Source: Branchiostoma belcheri (lineage: Eukaryota; Chordata; Leptocardii; Amphioxiformes; Branchiostomatidae). Taken from it: a stretch of 64,000 nucleotides of DNA. The number at the start of each line of letters is the position of its first letter. Position 1 is the stretch's first letter. Of the stretch, positions 12,601-27,600 are shown piece after piece. The notes under the pieces were generated by a model that saw only the letters and a list, made by a program, of their open reading frames with translations, ran no database searches and was not told the origin of the DNA. A program made the position numbers and the translations under genes. Where the stretch lies: positions 732,394 to 796,393 of the forward strand of contig NW_017802480.1 in assembly GCF_001625305.1 (NCBI RefSeq), in the 5' to 3' direction.

Positions 12601-15600
12601 ATCTCCAATTGACGATAAGACTCAATTTCATACTGTTTTTAGTAGTTCCGGCCCTGCTTGCTTTATTTGGTAGCCAATCTAACTCAATCCAACTACAATG
12701 TATCTTTCTTTATCTATGTACATGTACATGTACATGTATAATGGTATATATTGGCTAAGAAAGGACAGCTAGTGATAGAAATCGTTACAGCAGGCTATGT
12801 TGGGTACAATGCTTACCGTTTTGTGTTATCCGTCAAACCAATGACACAGTATGTTAGCAATCCCAGAAGGCCGAGCCAGAGAGCAATGGGAGCCAGAATT
12901 CTGGGGTCTCCCACGCTGTGCAGCAGGGGCACACATCCCATCGACCAATCAAAACAGAGCCACCAGGGGAAGAACAGCAGCCAGGCATTCAGGGCATAAA
13001 TATAGTTGTGGGTCAGGACCTGAAGATGGAAAATACAAAAGGTTTAGTCAAATGAATGTTTATCTGTTATGATAATTGACATTATAGACATTATATGATG
13101 ATATTTGGAAAGCATAATATTTAGTACCTTCACATGGTATAGCCCAAGTAACTACTGCTCTGTTTATTCTTAGTCTCAAACAAATTCATGACCAGCCCCT
13201 CCAACTCTGTCCTGCCACTTGCTACATAATGTAATCCAACACTACAGTACCAGTTACCATGGTGACAGCTGTCTGGTCCAGGTCATTGCCATTTTTTGTT
13301 TGGAGAAGAAGAGGAAGAAGGAGAATAGCAAAAACAATGTTTTCCTTCTGTAAGGTATTTTTTCTATACATTTTCTTTACATTTTCAATACATTTTCCTT
13401 CTGCAAATGTTTTCCTTCTGCAATACATGTATAACTAAATTTGTAATACAAGATGACACTAAAGATAAACTTAAGACTTAAGTTGAGTACTGACCCTTGT
13501 GGTGAGTTCCTTAGCGAAGGCTGCAGGGTTGTCCACTGGCTGGAAGGCAGGGGGCGTGGACCCCATCACCCACCAGCGAGCCGTCATGATGGCAGCTCCC
13601 GTCGCCACCAGCAACAGTTGTCGTAGTAACAGGGACCGCACCCACACAGGCAGACCCTGGAATAGGGGGTGGGGTGTTAGTACAACTTCACTCATGCATG
13701 GAAGAGAAGATGGGTGAAAAGTTTTAATGTCCTTACTTGAATTTCTAACTTAACTAAACTTGTTGTCTCTATTTTTCTGCTCACTCTTGTCAGATGATGG
13801 TCACATGTGCTTATATACTTCTTTCTCTTCTGTATTCTCTCTTCCCAGTGTACTCATCTCTTGTTACTTTTTCCAATTGGAGATGTCCAGAGGTGGTTTT
13901 CTCTTCTCTTCTTTTCCTTGTTCATTTTCTTAGTTTTCTTTTTCTATCCAGACCTCCTATTCTTCTTTTCTATTCTTACTTTTCAAACATTTTAGATGTG
14001 CAGATCATGATGTAGTCAACCTTTCTTACATGTATATTTTAAGTTGATTCAATATCATTAGTTTATTTTCAGCATGATACATTTTGTATACAAGCAATGT
14101 TGGCCAAACTGTCTGAATGTGACTGTCCTTGGTGCTGACTGGCTATCCATTGCAATTGTAGTTAAAGATACATGTATAGCAAATTCAGAGTTTCCATCAT
14201 TTGCAATTATTGCACAATTTTATCATGGATAATCTTATCATTGACAATAATAAATGTTCATTATACCAAACAGAATACAGCAAAATCAAATGACTAGACA
14301 TGGCATTAGATCAAATTTCTACCATTAACTGTTACGTGTGCCTAATTAGCTGATACCAAAGTGTAATTACATCAATCAGTATCAGTAATTAACTAATTAG
14401 TGAGTACACTAATAACAGATACAACCTAAACTGCATGTACCTGATAACATGTAGAAGTTTATACCAGTGTATCTCACAGTGATGACAGTAATGATTAAAT
14501 ATCATAGACAGACAGACGATGAAAGCTTTCTGGGATTTCACTGATGCCATTTTGTCTTCTTTAAGATCATCGTCAACATCATCATTGTTAATTAAGATAA
14601 CGAAGTCTGAGCCCAATGTCGGTGTCTCAATCATTATGATGTAATCTGTTGCCTGGGGAAAAGTTCTGGGATTTTGTACATGATATCTGGTGATTATAGT
14701 AATAACTTATAATGTTACAGTAACTAAAGGTAATGACGATATGAAATCAAGTCTACTAACTGTAGAATGTGAAATTTTTCATCTTGCCATTTATAAATGT
14801 ACAAGTCATGTATCTTTACTTTCCAGTCTTTCCTTACCAATGCATGACTTGAATTCCAAACATACAACATGTAAGCAATGCCTTGTTACTCCAATTGTCA
14901 AACCCCATGAATAAAAATCAGAGAATCCAAATTTAGGTATACATTTACATGTAGTATGATTTGCTAGACTTTCATTTTCCAATACTTCCTTGCATGCCTT
15001 GAATTCTAAACATTATCCGTTTTCCCAATTTCTTAAAAAAATGAATGTCATTGGAGCTCCCAATCACATCCAGGTACAAATGCTAGACCTTTGCTTTCAT
15101 ACCCTATCTTTCCTGGTCCATGCCTACTGTTTTCCCATTGTGAACAAAACTTTTGAATGAAAATTGGGGCTTCCAATCAAATCCAGGTACATTAATTTTG
15201 CTAGACCCTCACTCAGTTTCCAATCCTTTGGATTCCTGGCCCAATTCCAAACGCTGTCTTCAATGTTTTCCCCATTGTCAAATATCATGAATAAAAATCT
15301 GGGCTCCCAATCACATCCTGGTACATGTGCTAGACAATCCTAATTCCTGCAGACCCTGCCTTGAATTTCAATTGTCCAATACCATGACTGAAAATTGGAG
15401 CTCCCAATCACATTGCTAGACCTTTGCTTTCCTAAAAGTAGTTACTCAAGCAACTGGATATGATTTTGAAAACGTCAGACGTTTCAGCTAGTATCCACTA
15501 GCTTTCGTCAGTGACTGTTTGGCGTATCGTATTACCTGGATGTCTAACCTTCATCGACGTATCTTTGCTTTCCTAGATTCCTTCTAGGCCCAAGCTTTGA

Positions 15601-18600
15601 ATTCCAAACACTGTCTGCCTACTGTTTTCCCCATTGTCAAATATCATGAATGACAATCAGAGCTTCCAATCACATCCTGGTACATGTGCTAGACAACCCT
15701 AATTCCTGCAGACCCTGCCTTGAATTCCAAACACTGTCTGCCTGCTGTTTTCTCCATTGTCAAAAAACATGAAAATCTGGGCTTCCAATTCCTCGTACAT
15801 GTGCTAGTCAACCCTAATTCCTGCAGACCCTGCCTTGAATTCAAAGCACTGTCTTGCCTACTGTTTTCCCCATTGTCAAAAAACATGACGAAAATCTGGG
15901 CTTCCAATTCCTCGTACATGTGCTAGTCAACCCTAATTCCTGCAGACCCTGCCTTGAATTCTAAACACTGTCTGTCTCGAGAAAAAAACTGTATAAAATG
16001 GGAGCTTCCCAGTATATCCAGGAACATTCCTAGCCCTTGCATGCCTTGAATTCCAAACACTGTCTGCCTACTGTTTTCCCCATTGTCCAATATCATGAGT
16101 GAGAATTGGGCCTTGGTTCACATTCAGGCACACCTAAGCATCCCGCAAGGTTGCTGCAGACACTGTACATCATTCTAACTACCACCCAAGCTATTTCCCA
16201 GTCTAGACAGTATTGCACTGTGTCACCCCGACGCATTTTATGACTGCTGTTATGTGCAATGAGGCATATAATGTGCTGTGGGCAAGTCTCGTGTGGGGGG
16301 CAAGACGTGCAAGCATGACAAATATCCAGTTTGAAATGGCCATAATGGACCCAAGGAATGGTGATGTCTTCTTTAGGGACTGGCAAAGAACATCAAGAAA
16401 CACATAAAACTTATCAGGACCAAAATCCTTTTCTTATCTAAAGGTCCTTTGTGACTCTAACAGATGAAGTTTTCTAGTTCCTAGCCTTGGAAAAAAGTCC
16501 TTTGAGTTGGACAAAATGGAGCCAGAAGATGGTGATGTCTTCTTTAGGGACCCTCAAAGACCATCAGGACACATATTAACTTCAAGGGTTTACAACTTTC
16601 TTATCTTAATATCTATTTGAGATGGGGAAAATCCCCAACTTCTACATTGTAAGTATTAGTCTTCAGAAGTGTACGAGGGTGGCATTTTACCTTCATAATT
16701 TTTTTTTTCTTTTATGGCTACTTAGTCACCAATACAATTGTTTGCAATACACTTTTACAAGAAGAATCCTATTAAAGGAAAAAAAAAGTACTGTATAGTT
16801 AATACCCACACTTTTGTTTTTTTCTTGTGTAAGAATATAAGAAACATACACACTGCAAATTTAACCATGGCTAGGTACAAAGTCTTTTATATACCACAAC
16901 CTGTTCCTTAGACACAACATTCATTAAAGACATTCATTCACAACAGGCAGCTATACAGCAGCTCCCCCTACCTGTTTTCTGACTAACTGCAGGGACTTGT
17001 CAGCTGCCAGGAGTTTTGCGAGGAAGACTTTTGGATCTATTTGGCACAAGATGAGGATGTCATAAGCAGAACAGACACCCTGCAAGGGGAAGGGGGAAAC
17101 AGGTAATGAGGAAAGTTAGCTTTCGGAGTCTGGAAATGAACAGGTCTGTGTCAGTTGATCATTTTAAATGATGTCGCCAGAACTTCAAAAGCAATTTTTG
17201 AACTCTACTGTTAATCAATAGTATGTGTATGTAGATATCATTAATTTTACTTGTACAATACAAAAAAGGGTCCATAGCAAGTTAGCAAACAAATTGAAGT
17301 AGGCAATCATCATAGTCTTGCAATGAGCAAGGTTAGCTTCTGGAGCCTGGAAAATGAACATGTCTGTGGCAGTCGATCATTTTAAATAATCTCGTCTCCA
17401 CCACTTCAAATGCAATTTTTTAACTATACTGTTTATCAATAGTATGTGTATGTAAATCATTTGTACAACACAAAAAAAAACAGTCCATAGCAAGTTAGCA
17501 AACAAATTGAAGCAGGCAATCATCATAGCCTTGCAATGAGCAAGGTTAGCTTTTGGAGTCTCGGAAATGAGCATGTCTGTGTCTGTTGCTCATTTTAAAT
17601 AATCTTGTCTCCACCACTTCAAACACAATTTTTGAACTATATTGTTAATCAATAATATGTATACATGTAGATCATTTACTTGTACAATACAAAAAAAGTC
17701 CATGGCAAGTTAGCAAACAAATTGAAGGCGAAGGGGGAGGAGTCTTGGAAATGAACATGTCTGTGTCTGTTGATCATTTCAAATAATCTCGTCTCCAGCA
17801 CTTCAAATGCAATTTTTAACAATACCCATTAATCAATATATTTACATTTACAAGCAATGAGTGTGCAGTGTTAAAAAAAGGAGCGTAGTTAGCTAGCAAA
17901 CAGAATAGGAAATCGAAAGTCGTATGGGTCATTTAGTACAAAAATGTAAATGTACTAAATCAATGTACAGTACTTGTTTTCATGCTTATTTTGAAGCATG
18001 AAGGTTTATTGAGGTTTATTGTGGAAAAAACTCTCCTTTAGCTGCCCACCCAAGGGTGGCAGCTATTCTTCCAGGAGAGGGTGAAGGATGAAAACAAATG
18101 ATAACTAGAAAAGTAACATTTGCAAAGCAAATGCACAATGTTTACCTTTGGACATGGTCTGCCCTGTTAATTTTTACTCAAACAAATTCACATACATGTA
18201 CTACTAGTATATGGTGACAGGAGCAGAGCAGACCATGAAGTTTGCAACATTATGTAATACAACACCAGTCACCATGGTGACAGACGTCAACAAATCATGT
18301 CATTGGCCAGGTCAGTGGTTAGTGTTTGGAGAAGAGGAAATTGAGTAAAAACAATAATGTTTCCCTTCGGTAAACATAACTACATTTTATAATAATGTCT
18401 CAGTTCTCAAAATCAATACTATGACAATGTAAAACACCCCACTTACTATGGCAGTGATTCCCTGCTCCTTACACAGCACAGAAGCAGCACACAGGACCAC
18501 ACTGGCCGCAAGCCAGCCCACTGAGAAGGACTCTGGGCAGCACTGAAGGTCCTGGGATCCTGGCAGGTGATATATGGCAAAGTTAGTTAGTTGAAAACAT

Positions 18601-21600
18601 CACACTTCTTTAAGTTCTAGCAACCCTTCCACTGGTCAGGATAAAAGGACCAGCCCCTGACAGTGAGATATTCTGTAAAATACATTGTACATGTACAATC
18701 ATGTAGTAGGCTAACATGAAGGACTCTGGACAGCACTGAAGGTCCTGGGCTCCTGTCAGGGGAGACATGGAAATTGTCTATAATTGTTTCCTACTACTAC
18801 ACAGTTTCAAACATAAATTGACAAGGAAAGAAATGGTGTACCTTCCCTGAATTGCACAAAGTGGCACAGAGATATTCAGCTTATATACATGTAGGGCCTT
18901 GGGTAACATCTAGCCTGGATGCCAGACTATTTCCAGGTCCTACACAGGTCAGCTCTTTGGCTACAGGGCCAATATGAGTTATGACCAACAAATTTTGCCT
19001 GTGTTAGACTTTGAGAAAGTCTAGGCAAATGACATACAAAGAGCTCTCAAACAGGTGGAACTTGGGAAGTGTGTGTGCAAAATTCAGCTGTGACAGGTTG
19101 TTGTAGTCATAACCTCAATTTTCCTTACTCTTTTCTGCAAGATTGGGTGTATACATATATACAGGGGTTGACAGCCATGTTCATAAATGTGTATTATCCT
19201 ATGAATATATTTTTTTGAATTTCAGGTCAAAGCACACATGGCCTGACCCCTAATCTGCTCAATAAGTGTGATGGGGTCTTTATAAGCTTGAGGCTACCCA
19301 CTCAATCATTCATTATATTCATTCTTTATACACTGAACGATTCAGAGGTCTATGACCTGTTTTTTGGGTGTCCCTTGATACATAAAATGACATCAAAAAC
19401 ACCCGCAAGTTGCCATAAAAACTTCACATGTATTTCAGCACATGGTAAGACACCCAATGCAATTTCAGGGCGCCAAAACTTAAAATATTCTGAATAAGGC
19501 AGTCTGTATGATATTGACACATACTGCCCCACATTTGCTTGAGGGTACCCACTCATCCATTCATTTTCATTTTGTCTATAATAAATCATACTCAGGTCAT
19601 GGACCTGTTTTTTTGGGGTGTCCCTTGGTACATAAAAAGGCATCAAACAAGCCCACAGGTTGCCATAAAGTCAGCACATGGTAAGACATCCAATGCAATT
19701 TCAGGGTGCCAAAACTTGAAATATTCTGAATAGGGCTACCCATTCATTTTCAGTTACCAGTAGTCTAGGATACTAGTAAATCATACTGAGGTCCATAACC
19801 TGTTTTTTCGGGTGTCCCTTGGTACATAAAAAGACATCAAAACATGCCACAAGTTGCCATAAAAACTTAACATGTATGTCAGCACGTGTTAAGACATCCA
19901 ATGCAATTCCAGGGCACCAAAATTTGAAATATTCTGTATGATATTGACACATACTGTCCCACATTTGCTTGAGGGTTAAAAAAAACACTCATCCATTCAT
20001 TTTCATTTTGTCTATAATAAATCATACTCAGGTCATGGGCCTGGTTTTTTTTGGGGTGTCCCTTGGTACATAAAAAGACATCAAAAACACCCGCAGGTTG
20101 CCATAAAAACTTTACATGTATGTCAGCAGGTGTTGATAACGCCTGCTTCATCCCCTATCACCCGCACGCAACCACCGCGGGAAATTGGCACGGGGAAGAA
20201 ATAAGCCGCCGAAAAACCTGTAACGTCTTTTATCAGGTGCCAGCGCGTTTGAAGTAGGTGCGGACGGCTTTCCCAACGACGCGTGTGACCATTAACGGAC
20301 CGCCTGAGGGTTTATTTGGCTTGGGGAGGGGAGTCCATGGATTACTTTACACCCAGTAATAATGCGATCATTTCTTCACGGCAGGCGCTCAGCTAAGGGG
20401 CAGGATCACGCTCCGTTTCCCAATTTTCCACGCATCGTACTTGTATGGATCCGCGCTAAATCTCCGGCGCTGTGTTATAGGAGTTACGACGCACATTCAT
20501 TTCAATGAACTGCTCTGATTTCGTGACCTGCAAAAGGCACTGAGGCTCGTTCTTCAGTGGTATTGAGCGACGTGTCAAATACATTTTCTACATCGAGATG
20601 TGTTGCCTTTTACTTTAACTGAAATTCAATAGGTCTTCCTTCTCTCTAGACTTGGCACACAAAGAATATACTTAGTCAGGATCCTTCTCAAATTCTTAGC
20701 TTCCAAATAAAGAGTGAGGAATGGGTTCGTTTTCTTCTGTGAAGTGTCCTTTTCAGTTGTCAAGTGCCGTTTTATGTTTGATATCATCTCATCATCAAAT
20801 CCCCTGCTATTGACTTCTTTAATACAAGCTGCGGATGACAAACTTCCCACTTTCCTTTCATTTTCTTAATGCCTAGAGCTGAAAAGGCACAACCAGGCAC
20901 TTTCTTCAATGGTATTGAATGGTGTGTCAAATACACTGTCAATGTTCAGCTGTCTTTCTTTCTCAGTTTTACTCCAATCAATACAATCTTTTGACTTCTT
21001 TCTTGGCAACTCACCAACAATGAAGGCTATACTACCTAGAATCATTCCCAAATTCTTTGTCTATCTATAAAAAGACAGGCATGGGTTGCTTTCCTTTCAA
21101 ATGGTGTGTCAAATACACTGTCAATGTTCAGCTGTCTTTCTTTCTCAGTTTGACTTCAATCAATACAATCTTTTGACTCCGTTCTTGGCAACTCACCAAC
21201 AATGAAGGCTATACTACCTAGAATCATTCCCAAATTCTTTGGTTCCCTATAAAAAGAAATTTAGTCATGGATTTTGCTGTCCTTTATCAGCTTTTACCAT
21301 CTGTTCAGGTCTTTGACGATCTGTTATGTTATACAAAGCTCATTCTAATGAACTGTTGTTGAGAGTTATAAGGAAAAGAAACTGCCAAGATCATTCTCAG
21401 TTACATATATTGACTTCTTTGGCCATTAGCACACTACTAAAGTGGCTGTTTGGCAGCAGGGAAAAGGTTAAACTTTAGGCCACTGAAGTCGCCGTTTGGC
21501 TACCAATTCGGAGTCTGTAATGGGTTGCTATAGGGTTGGGCAGCAGGGAGAAGATTAACCTTTAGCACACTGAAGTAGCACATTGGCTGCCAATTCTCTA

Positions 21601-24600
21601 TTGGCTATGGGGTTAGGCAGCAGGGAGAAGGTTAATGTCAGTATATGAAGAAAAATATCCCACTTTTCTGCCATTTTTCTACTTCCTGGCAGACAGCCCT
21701 GATTTCAGACCTTTAACTTTAAGACCATAACAATGGTTTGCTACAAAACAGCAGACTGAATCGTATGCCAGAAGATTTAGCCAGGACACAAATTTGAGTC
21801 TAATAGAAACTGTCATTTGAACTCACCTTCATGACATGAGCGCACGTAACACAGGAAGGCTGAGAAGAAGAAGAGAGCACAGAGCAGCTCTGCCCTCCCC
21901 ACCACTCCTGCAACCTGGCAAGAAAAACATCACATAGAAACATTAGACAACTTAGACATACATCTACATGTAATTCACTGGAAAAAGAAATCAACCACTA
22001 ACAGTTACTGTTCCTTAGTTTAAAAGTCCATCTGTGTTGGTAGAAATCATACATTATGACAATTTTTATTGACACAACATTGAGACTGACTAACAGTAAC
22101 TGAAAGAGATTGACACAACATAGTGAGGCAAGGTTGAGCCAAGGAGGTTATAGGCACTTGGTTGAAGTGTAAATTCCTACACAGAAATTGGAATTTTTAA
22201 AACCCAAATTTTCAACTGTCCATCTCCAGCTAGAGGAATAGACTTACTAGAAGCCATAAACTTTCTGCAAATCAATTTTTAGTATGATCCATTACATGTA
22301 CTGTCGAGTCATAATCTGTCTGTCAAATAATGAGCAATCCATCGCTTCTGTGACACTACATGTGCGTTGTAAAAAGACTGGAGTTATATACACTCAGTCC
22401 AATATTTGTGTTGGAGATAACAGTTCAACCTTGCTTCAAACACAAACTGTACTAACGATGACACGGACAAGTGTAAGTGATTGAGGGTTGGGAGTATCAA
22501 CCTAAGTTGGGACTTCCTGCCTAAAAAAAACTTCTTACCAAGACTGACTGTGATCGATGGGAGTATCAGAATGTGTCAGCTTCCATAAAGCAACACATAC
22601 GTTTGGATATGAATTGGAATTAGTCAAACGGCATAACAGCCAGTAGGAATACCACACTAGCTTTGCAGGCATTATATGATGGCAGTAGTCTGTTATAGCA
22701 ATTTTCCAGGGAGGCGCAGAAAGGGAGATGTAACAAAGTTACATTTTTGTTGGAACGATTCTTTATAATGCATGAATGAAGGTTAGACATTCAGACATTC
22801 GGGTAATAAGATATGCCAAAAAGCAGTTACTCAAGCAACTGGATATGATTTTGGAAATGGTCAGACGTTACTTATTGAGTAGATAACTGCTTTTTGAAGA
22901 AGTTACAGAAGACATTTTTGAGACCAAATCATCTCAATTTTGCTTACAGAACTTTCACCTATAAAGCAGTTTTACTTTGAATTCCATGTTTGCATTTTGG
23001 TGTTTCACATCCAATTGTTGTGTTAGACAACAATTCAGTTGTTTGACTGGCACAACCTAAATTACTAAGAAAAGAAAGCTCTCTGCTATCATCACATCTG
23101 TGCAAATATTTCATTAACTTTGGCTGAATACTTCAAGCCAAAAGATTATACTCTAGCCTGACGTTGGTATTTTTCCACTTCAGAAGACACAGACTAAACT
23201 TGATCTACAGAAGGAAAGGCAACTTCAGGCTGTGTTTGTCAGCAAACTGTTTCATCATGTTGGCAGGATTGGGAAGTAGATCTAGAGCTAGTCAGTATTG
23301 CCCTGAGGAAAGTAACAGTATGTCTAGACTGAAACATTAGAAGCAAATAACTCTAAAATTGCTTGTGTGGAAAGTAACTCAATACTACAATATCACTAGC
23401 AATAGTCTCCCATTTTGACTGGAGGCCAGGACTTGGCATATGTCAAGTAAGTCAAGAATAAAATAAATACTAATAGTCTTGGGAAACACCTATGGCTGTT
23501 GATCTAAGCCTTACCATGTCTGGGGCCTTGAGGCGAAGATTTGGTGTGTTTCAACAAAACAAAAGGGAGAAAGACAGCAAAAAAAGTAATCCAAAAGCAC
23601 TCTGCTTTCCGATGTGCATTATCTCTGCTTACTCCTGATAATGTTGATCCAAGTCTTACAGTGTCTGGTACTTTAAGCTCCTGCACTCGGACTGTCACAC
23701 ATTCAGAACCTTCCCCCAACCACCAACCAAAAAAGGTTGGCTGATGAAGTTTGGGAGCAGTCTGACCAGATTTAGGTCACTACTACACTTAGTACTATCT
23801 TTTTTATACGGATCAAATCGAATTTGAATTGTAAATTAGAGTTAAATTTGGGAGGGACATCATCTACCAACCTTCGACCCAGTGTTGACGTAACACTTCA
23901 AAGAAGCCATGTGACAAGCTTCACTGGGTCAGTCTACTGAGGAAGACCAGAGTGACTGGTCGAAAGCTCTAGGTGAGAGAACTTTCTTGTGTTGGATCAA
24001 AAGTTTTAACTTTAAACATGTAACTACCAACACAGATGAACTTTCACAATAACTTGTTTTTCTAACTTTTTCCTGCATTTTAAATTTTCAAACTGACTTT
24101 TTCAACATTTCATTTTTAAACTGACTTACACTCTCTGTATGTACAGGATGGACAGCGAACAGCATGGCAGCGAGGAGACTGGCCCTCGGAGCTGCGAAGA
24201 TCCGTCTCCCCGACATATCGTGTCGAACTCCACCGAAGATGACGGAAAACACGCGCAGCAGTTGTACGCAGATGGCAGCATGGAGTAGCAGGTTCACCGC
24301 GTGGAACGACCATGGCTGGGACAGACCCCCCGCAAACCAGTGGTTCAGTCTGTGGAGAAATGCAGCAAGATTAGAATATAGTACATGTATATTGTAATGT
24401 TAGGAGACTACATTTGTACATTGTACATGTGTAAGACAGTTGTACGCAGATGGCAGCATGGAGAAGTAGGTTCACAGCGTGGAACGACCATGGCTGGGAC
24501 AAACCCCCCGCAAACCAGTGGTTCAGCCTAAAGACGAAGGCAGCCAGATTAGTGCATTAGATATTACCATGTTAGAAAAATATCTGTACATTTGTAAGAC

Positions 24601-27600
24601 AGTTGTAGAATGTATGTAGATGGCAGCATGGAGCAGGAGGTTCACAGCGTGGAAAGACCATGGCTGGGATAAACCCCCCGCAAACCAGTGGTTCAGTCTG
24701 TGGATACATAAATGCAGCAAGATTAGTGTACAGTACTTGTTGTAATGTTAGCTACTACATGAACATATTTGACAAAGTTGTATGCAGCTAGATGGCATCG
24801 TGGAGTAGCAGGTTCACCGCGTGGAACGAGCATGGCTGGGACAAACCCCCCGCAAACCAGTGGTTCAGTCTGTGGAAAGATGTGAGATGTACAATGTACA
24901 AAATGTATAAAATATTGCTGTGTTAGGAAACTACATTTGTACATGTCATATACATGTGTAAGACCCAAGACAGTTCTATATAGATGGCAGAGTGGAGTAG
25001 GATGACCATGGCTGTGACACCACAGATTGTGATAAAATCACAATCTTGCTAACACAAGGTTACATACAGAGATGTTCCCTTAGTACCTTTTCCACTCTGA
25101 CAGTTATCAAACCTATCAAACTTTCTTCTTTAGTTAGCTTGGAATAATGAGAAAAGTAACACTCTTTCTCCTATTTATTGCAAGAAACTTTAAATAGAAA
25201 GAGTTTTACTTTTCTATCCAGCTTGTTCACAGTCAAGTTAATAAAAGTGCTAAGACTCCACGATAGGCCTACCTGTGGAGGGTATTCTGAAAAATGACCA
25301 GCTCTAGGCCAGGCTTCAAAACCCAATCTTGTGACCCAGAGGCAGGATTAGTGACTCTTAGACCACTATGTACAGTTGTGCATGCACTGCAATATTAGCA
25401 GGGCTCAAAAACAGCTTTTTCAGCATCCCTGTAATTCTGGTGCAGATAATATCTTGGAGGAGATAACCCTTATATAATGAGCGTACAAATTGGCAAATAT
25501 GTCAAAGAAAGTTTAGACCTTACCATACCAGTAGTGTAAAAGATACGTTAAACTCAACATAATGAATATATTTACTAGTATCCATAGAACTGAATGTATA
25601 ACGGATAACCTGTACATACAGGTGGTATTATCATCCTGACTGTACAATGTAAGTTCTCTGCTGTTTTCAATGGTGTTACAAATACAAGGAAGTTTTTGAC
25701 CACATTTGGTCATAACTCATAATCATATGTCCCCCTAGTGTCCCAAGGGACCAGTGCAGGTTAGGTGCAGGTTCAATGTAGACATCAGAAACACCCGCAC
25801 AGCTTCAACTTTACCTGCACTAACCTGTATATACCCAGTACTACATGGACTGGTGCAGGTTAGGTGCAGGTGAACATCAGAAATACCTGCACAGCCCCAA
25901 TTTTACCTGCACTAACCTGCATATACCCAGTACATGGACCAGTGCAGGTTAGGTGCAGGTAGACATCAGAAATACCTGCACAGCTCCAATTTTACCTGCA
26001 CTAACCTGCATATACCCAGTACATGGACCAGTGCAGGTTAGGTGCAGGTAGACATCAGAAATACCTGCACAGCTCCAATTCTAACTGCACTACATGTACC
26101 CTTCATATGCAGGTGGTATTTCCAGCCCTGATTTGCAAACGAGAGGGTTATGCTCATCCCTAGCATGTAATTTGATCCAACCTTGTACAGGTACAGGAGA
26201 GGTTAAAGACTTTATACACCGAGAAGATTGAATCGAAGATTGAATCCGCCCTAATTTGCCTCAGAAAATGAAGTCAGTTACGGAGAAGAACAAAAATTAA
26301 GTCAGTGTAATTGCGTCTTAAGAATTCTGACCCCTGAACAACAGTAATTCCCAAGGCCTGCTTTCTGCCTCGGAAGTAAAAACAAGACATCGAAAATCAA
26401 GTCAGGTTCAGAGGAAGATGAGGCCTAGGAAAAAAAATTCTGTTTCCTGTTTCACGGCCGACCCTAGAAAAAACTACCAAAGCTGGCCTTTTTTGTGGAC
26501 CTTTTCTAGCTCCATGATCTGACACCTAAGTGATAAAACATTGTACATCCGATTCAGTTTTCCAACATTGACTTTGAAAATATGCGTCCTAATGCAACTG
26601 TTCTACTGTATTGTAATCATATGTTGGATCACTTGACATCACCAAAGTCTGATTAAAAAAACGAAGGAAAAAAAGATAATCCCTACCTACCAACCCTAAG
26701 TTTTTCGGGGCTGAAACAGGAAACACAGCATTTTTTCCTAGGCCTTAGCTACATGTAGAAGAGTATAATTATACAGAAGCTCCAAAAATGTTGCCATCAC
26801 ACGAAAGCACTTCCCAACACCTGCTTCTAGCTATAAGTATAACAGGTAGAAACATCAATTCAGCATCTACAAAGTAGCTAGATAAATTGCCTCCATGCAC
26901 AGAAGCCATTCCTACAATCCTAGGATTTGCTTCAATCTGTCTTGAGTTGTAAAACGGTTCTTGTTTGCAACTCAGAAATTGACTCAGTCTCAGATAAGAA
27001 AGTCAGCATAATGCTGTTTTGCAGACACAAAAAGCAATTTCCGAGATACGCTACTAGCCATCAGGAGTTAACTTGGGTAAAATTCCCCCAAATTTGTTTC
27101 CAAAAATTAAGTCAGCTTCAGACACGAAAGTCTGCGTAATGGAGCTTAAGAAATCTGGCCACACGCAAAAGCAATTCCCCAGACCGGCGTTCCGCTATGA
27201 GGGGTTGGAACTGTAGCAAATTGTGGCAGTGAAAATCAATTTTGTCGCCATAAAACCTGCGTCGGCACACCTGCTACCTGTGGGGTAACGACTGGACTGG
27301 GAGCCGCGCTGGTGTCGGGTTACTGAGACACTCCGCTAACGGAGGGGATAGTTATTACACTAATGAAGTCAGGATTAGGGTCTAGTAACTGGAACTTTGT
27401 TGGATGTATGGATGTGTAGATGAATGATTGGTTGCTTGCTTGCTTGCTTAGTTGGTTAGTTTCTTGCTTGGTTAGTTGCAATTGGTTGGCATGTAACTTA
27501 CAGGACAACTCGAAATGTTGTACAAATGTAGCTAGATCTTTTTTTAACTTGTTGGTTGGTTGGTTGGTTGCTTGCTTGGATGGTTGGTTAGTTGCTTGTT

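Noticed and set aside
16093-16386. 97-residue minus-strand frame as an extra TMTC4 exon
   Set aside because: The flanking exons 5 and 6 already join in phase without it, and it overlaps the inverted minisatellite.
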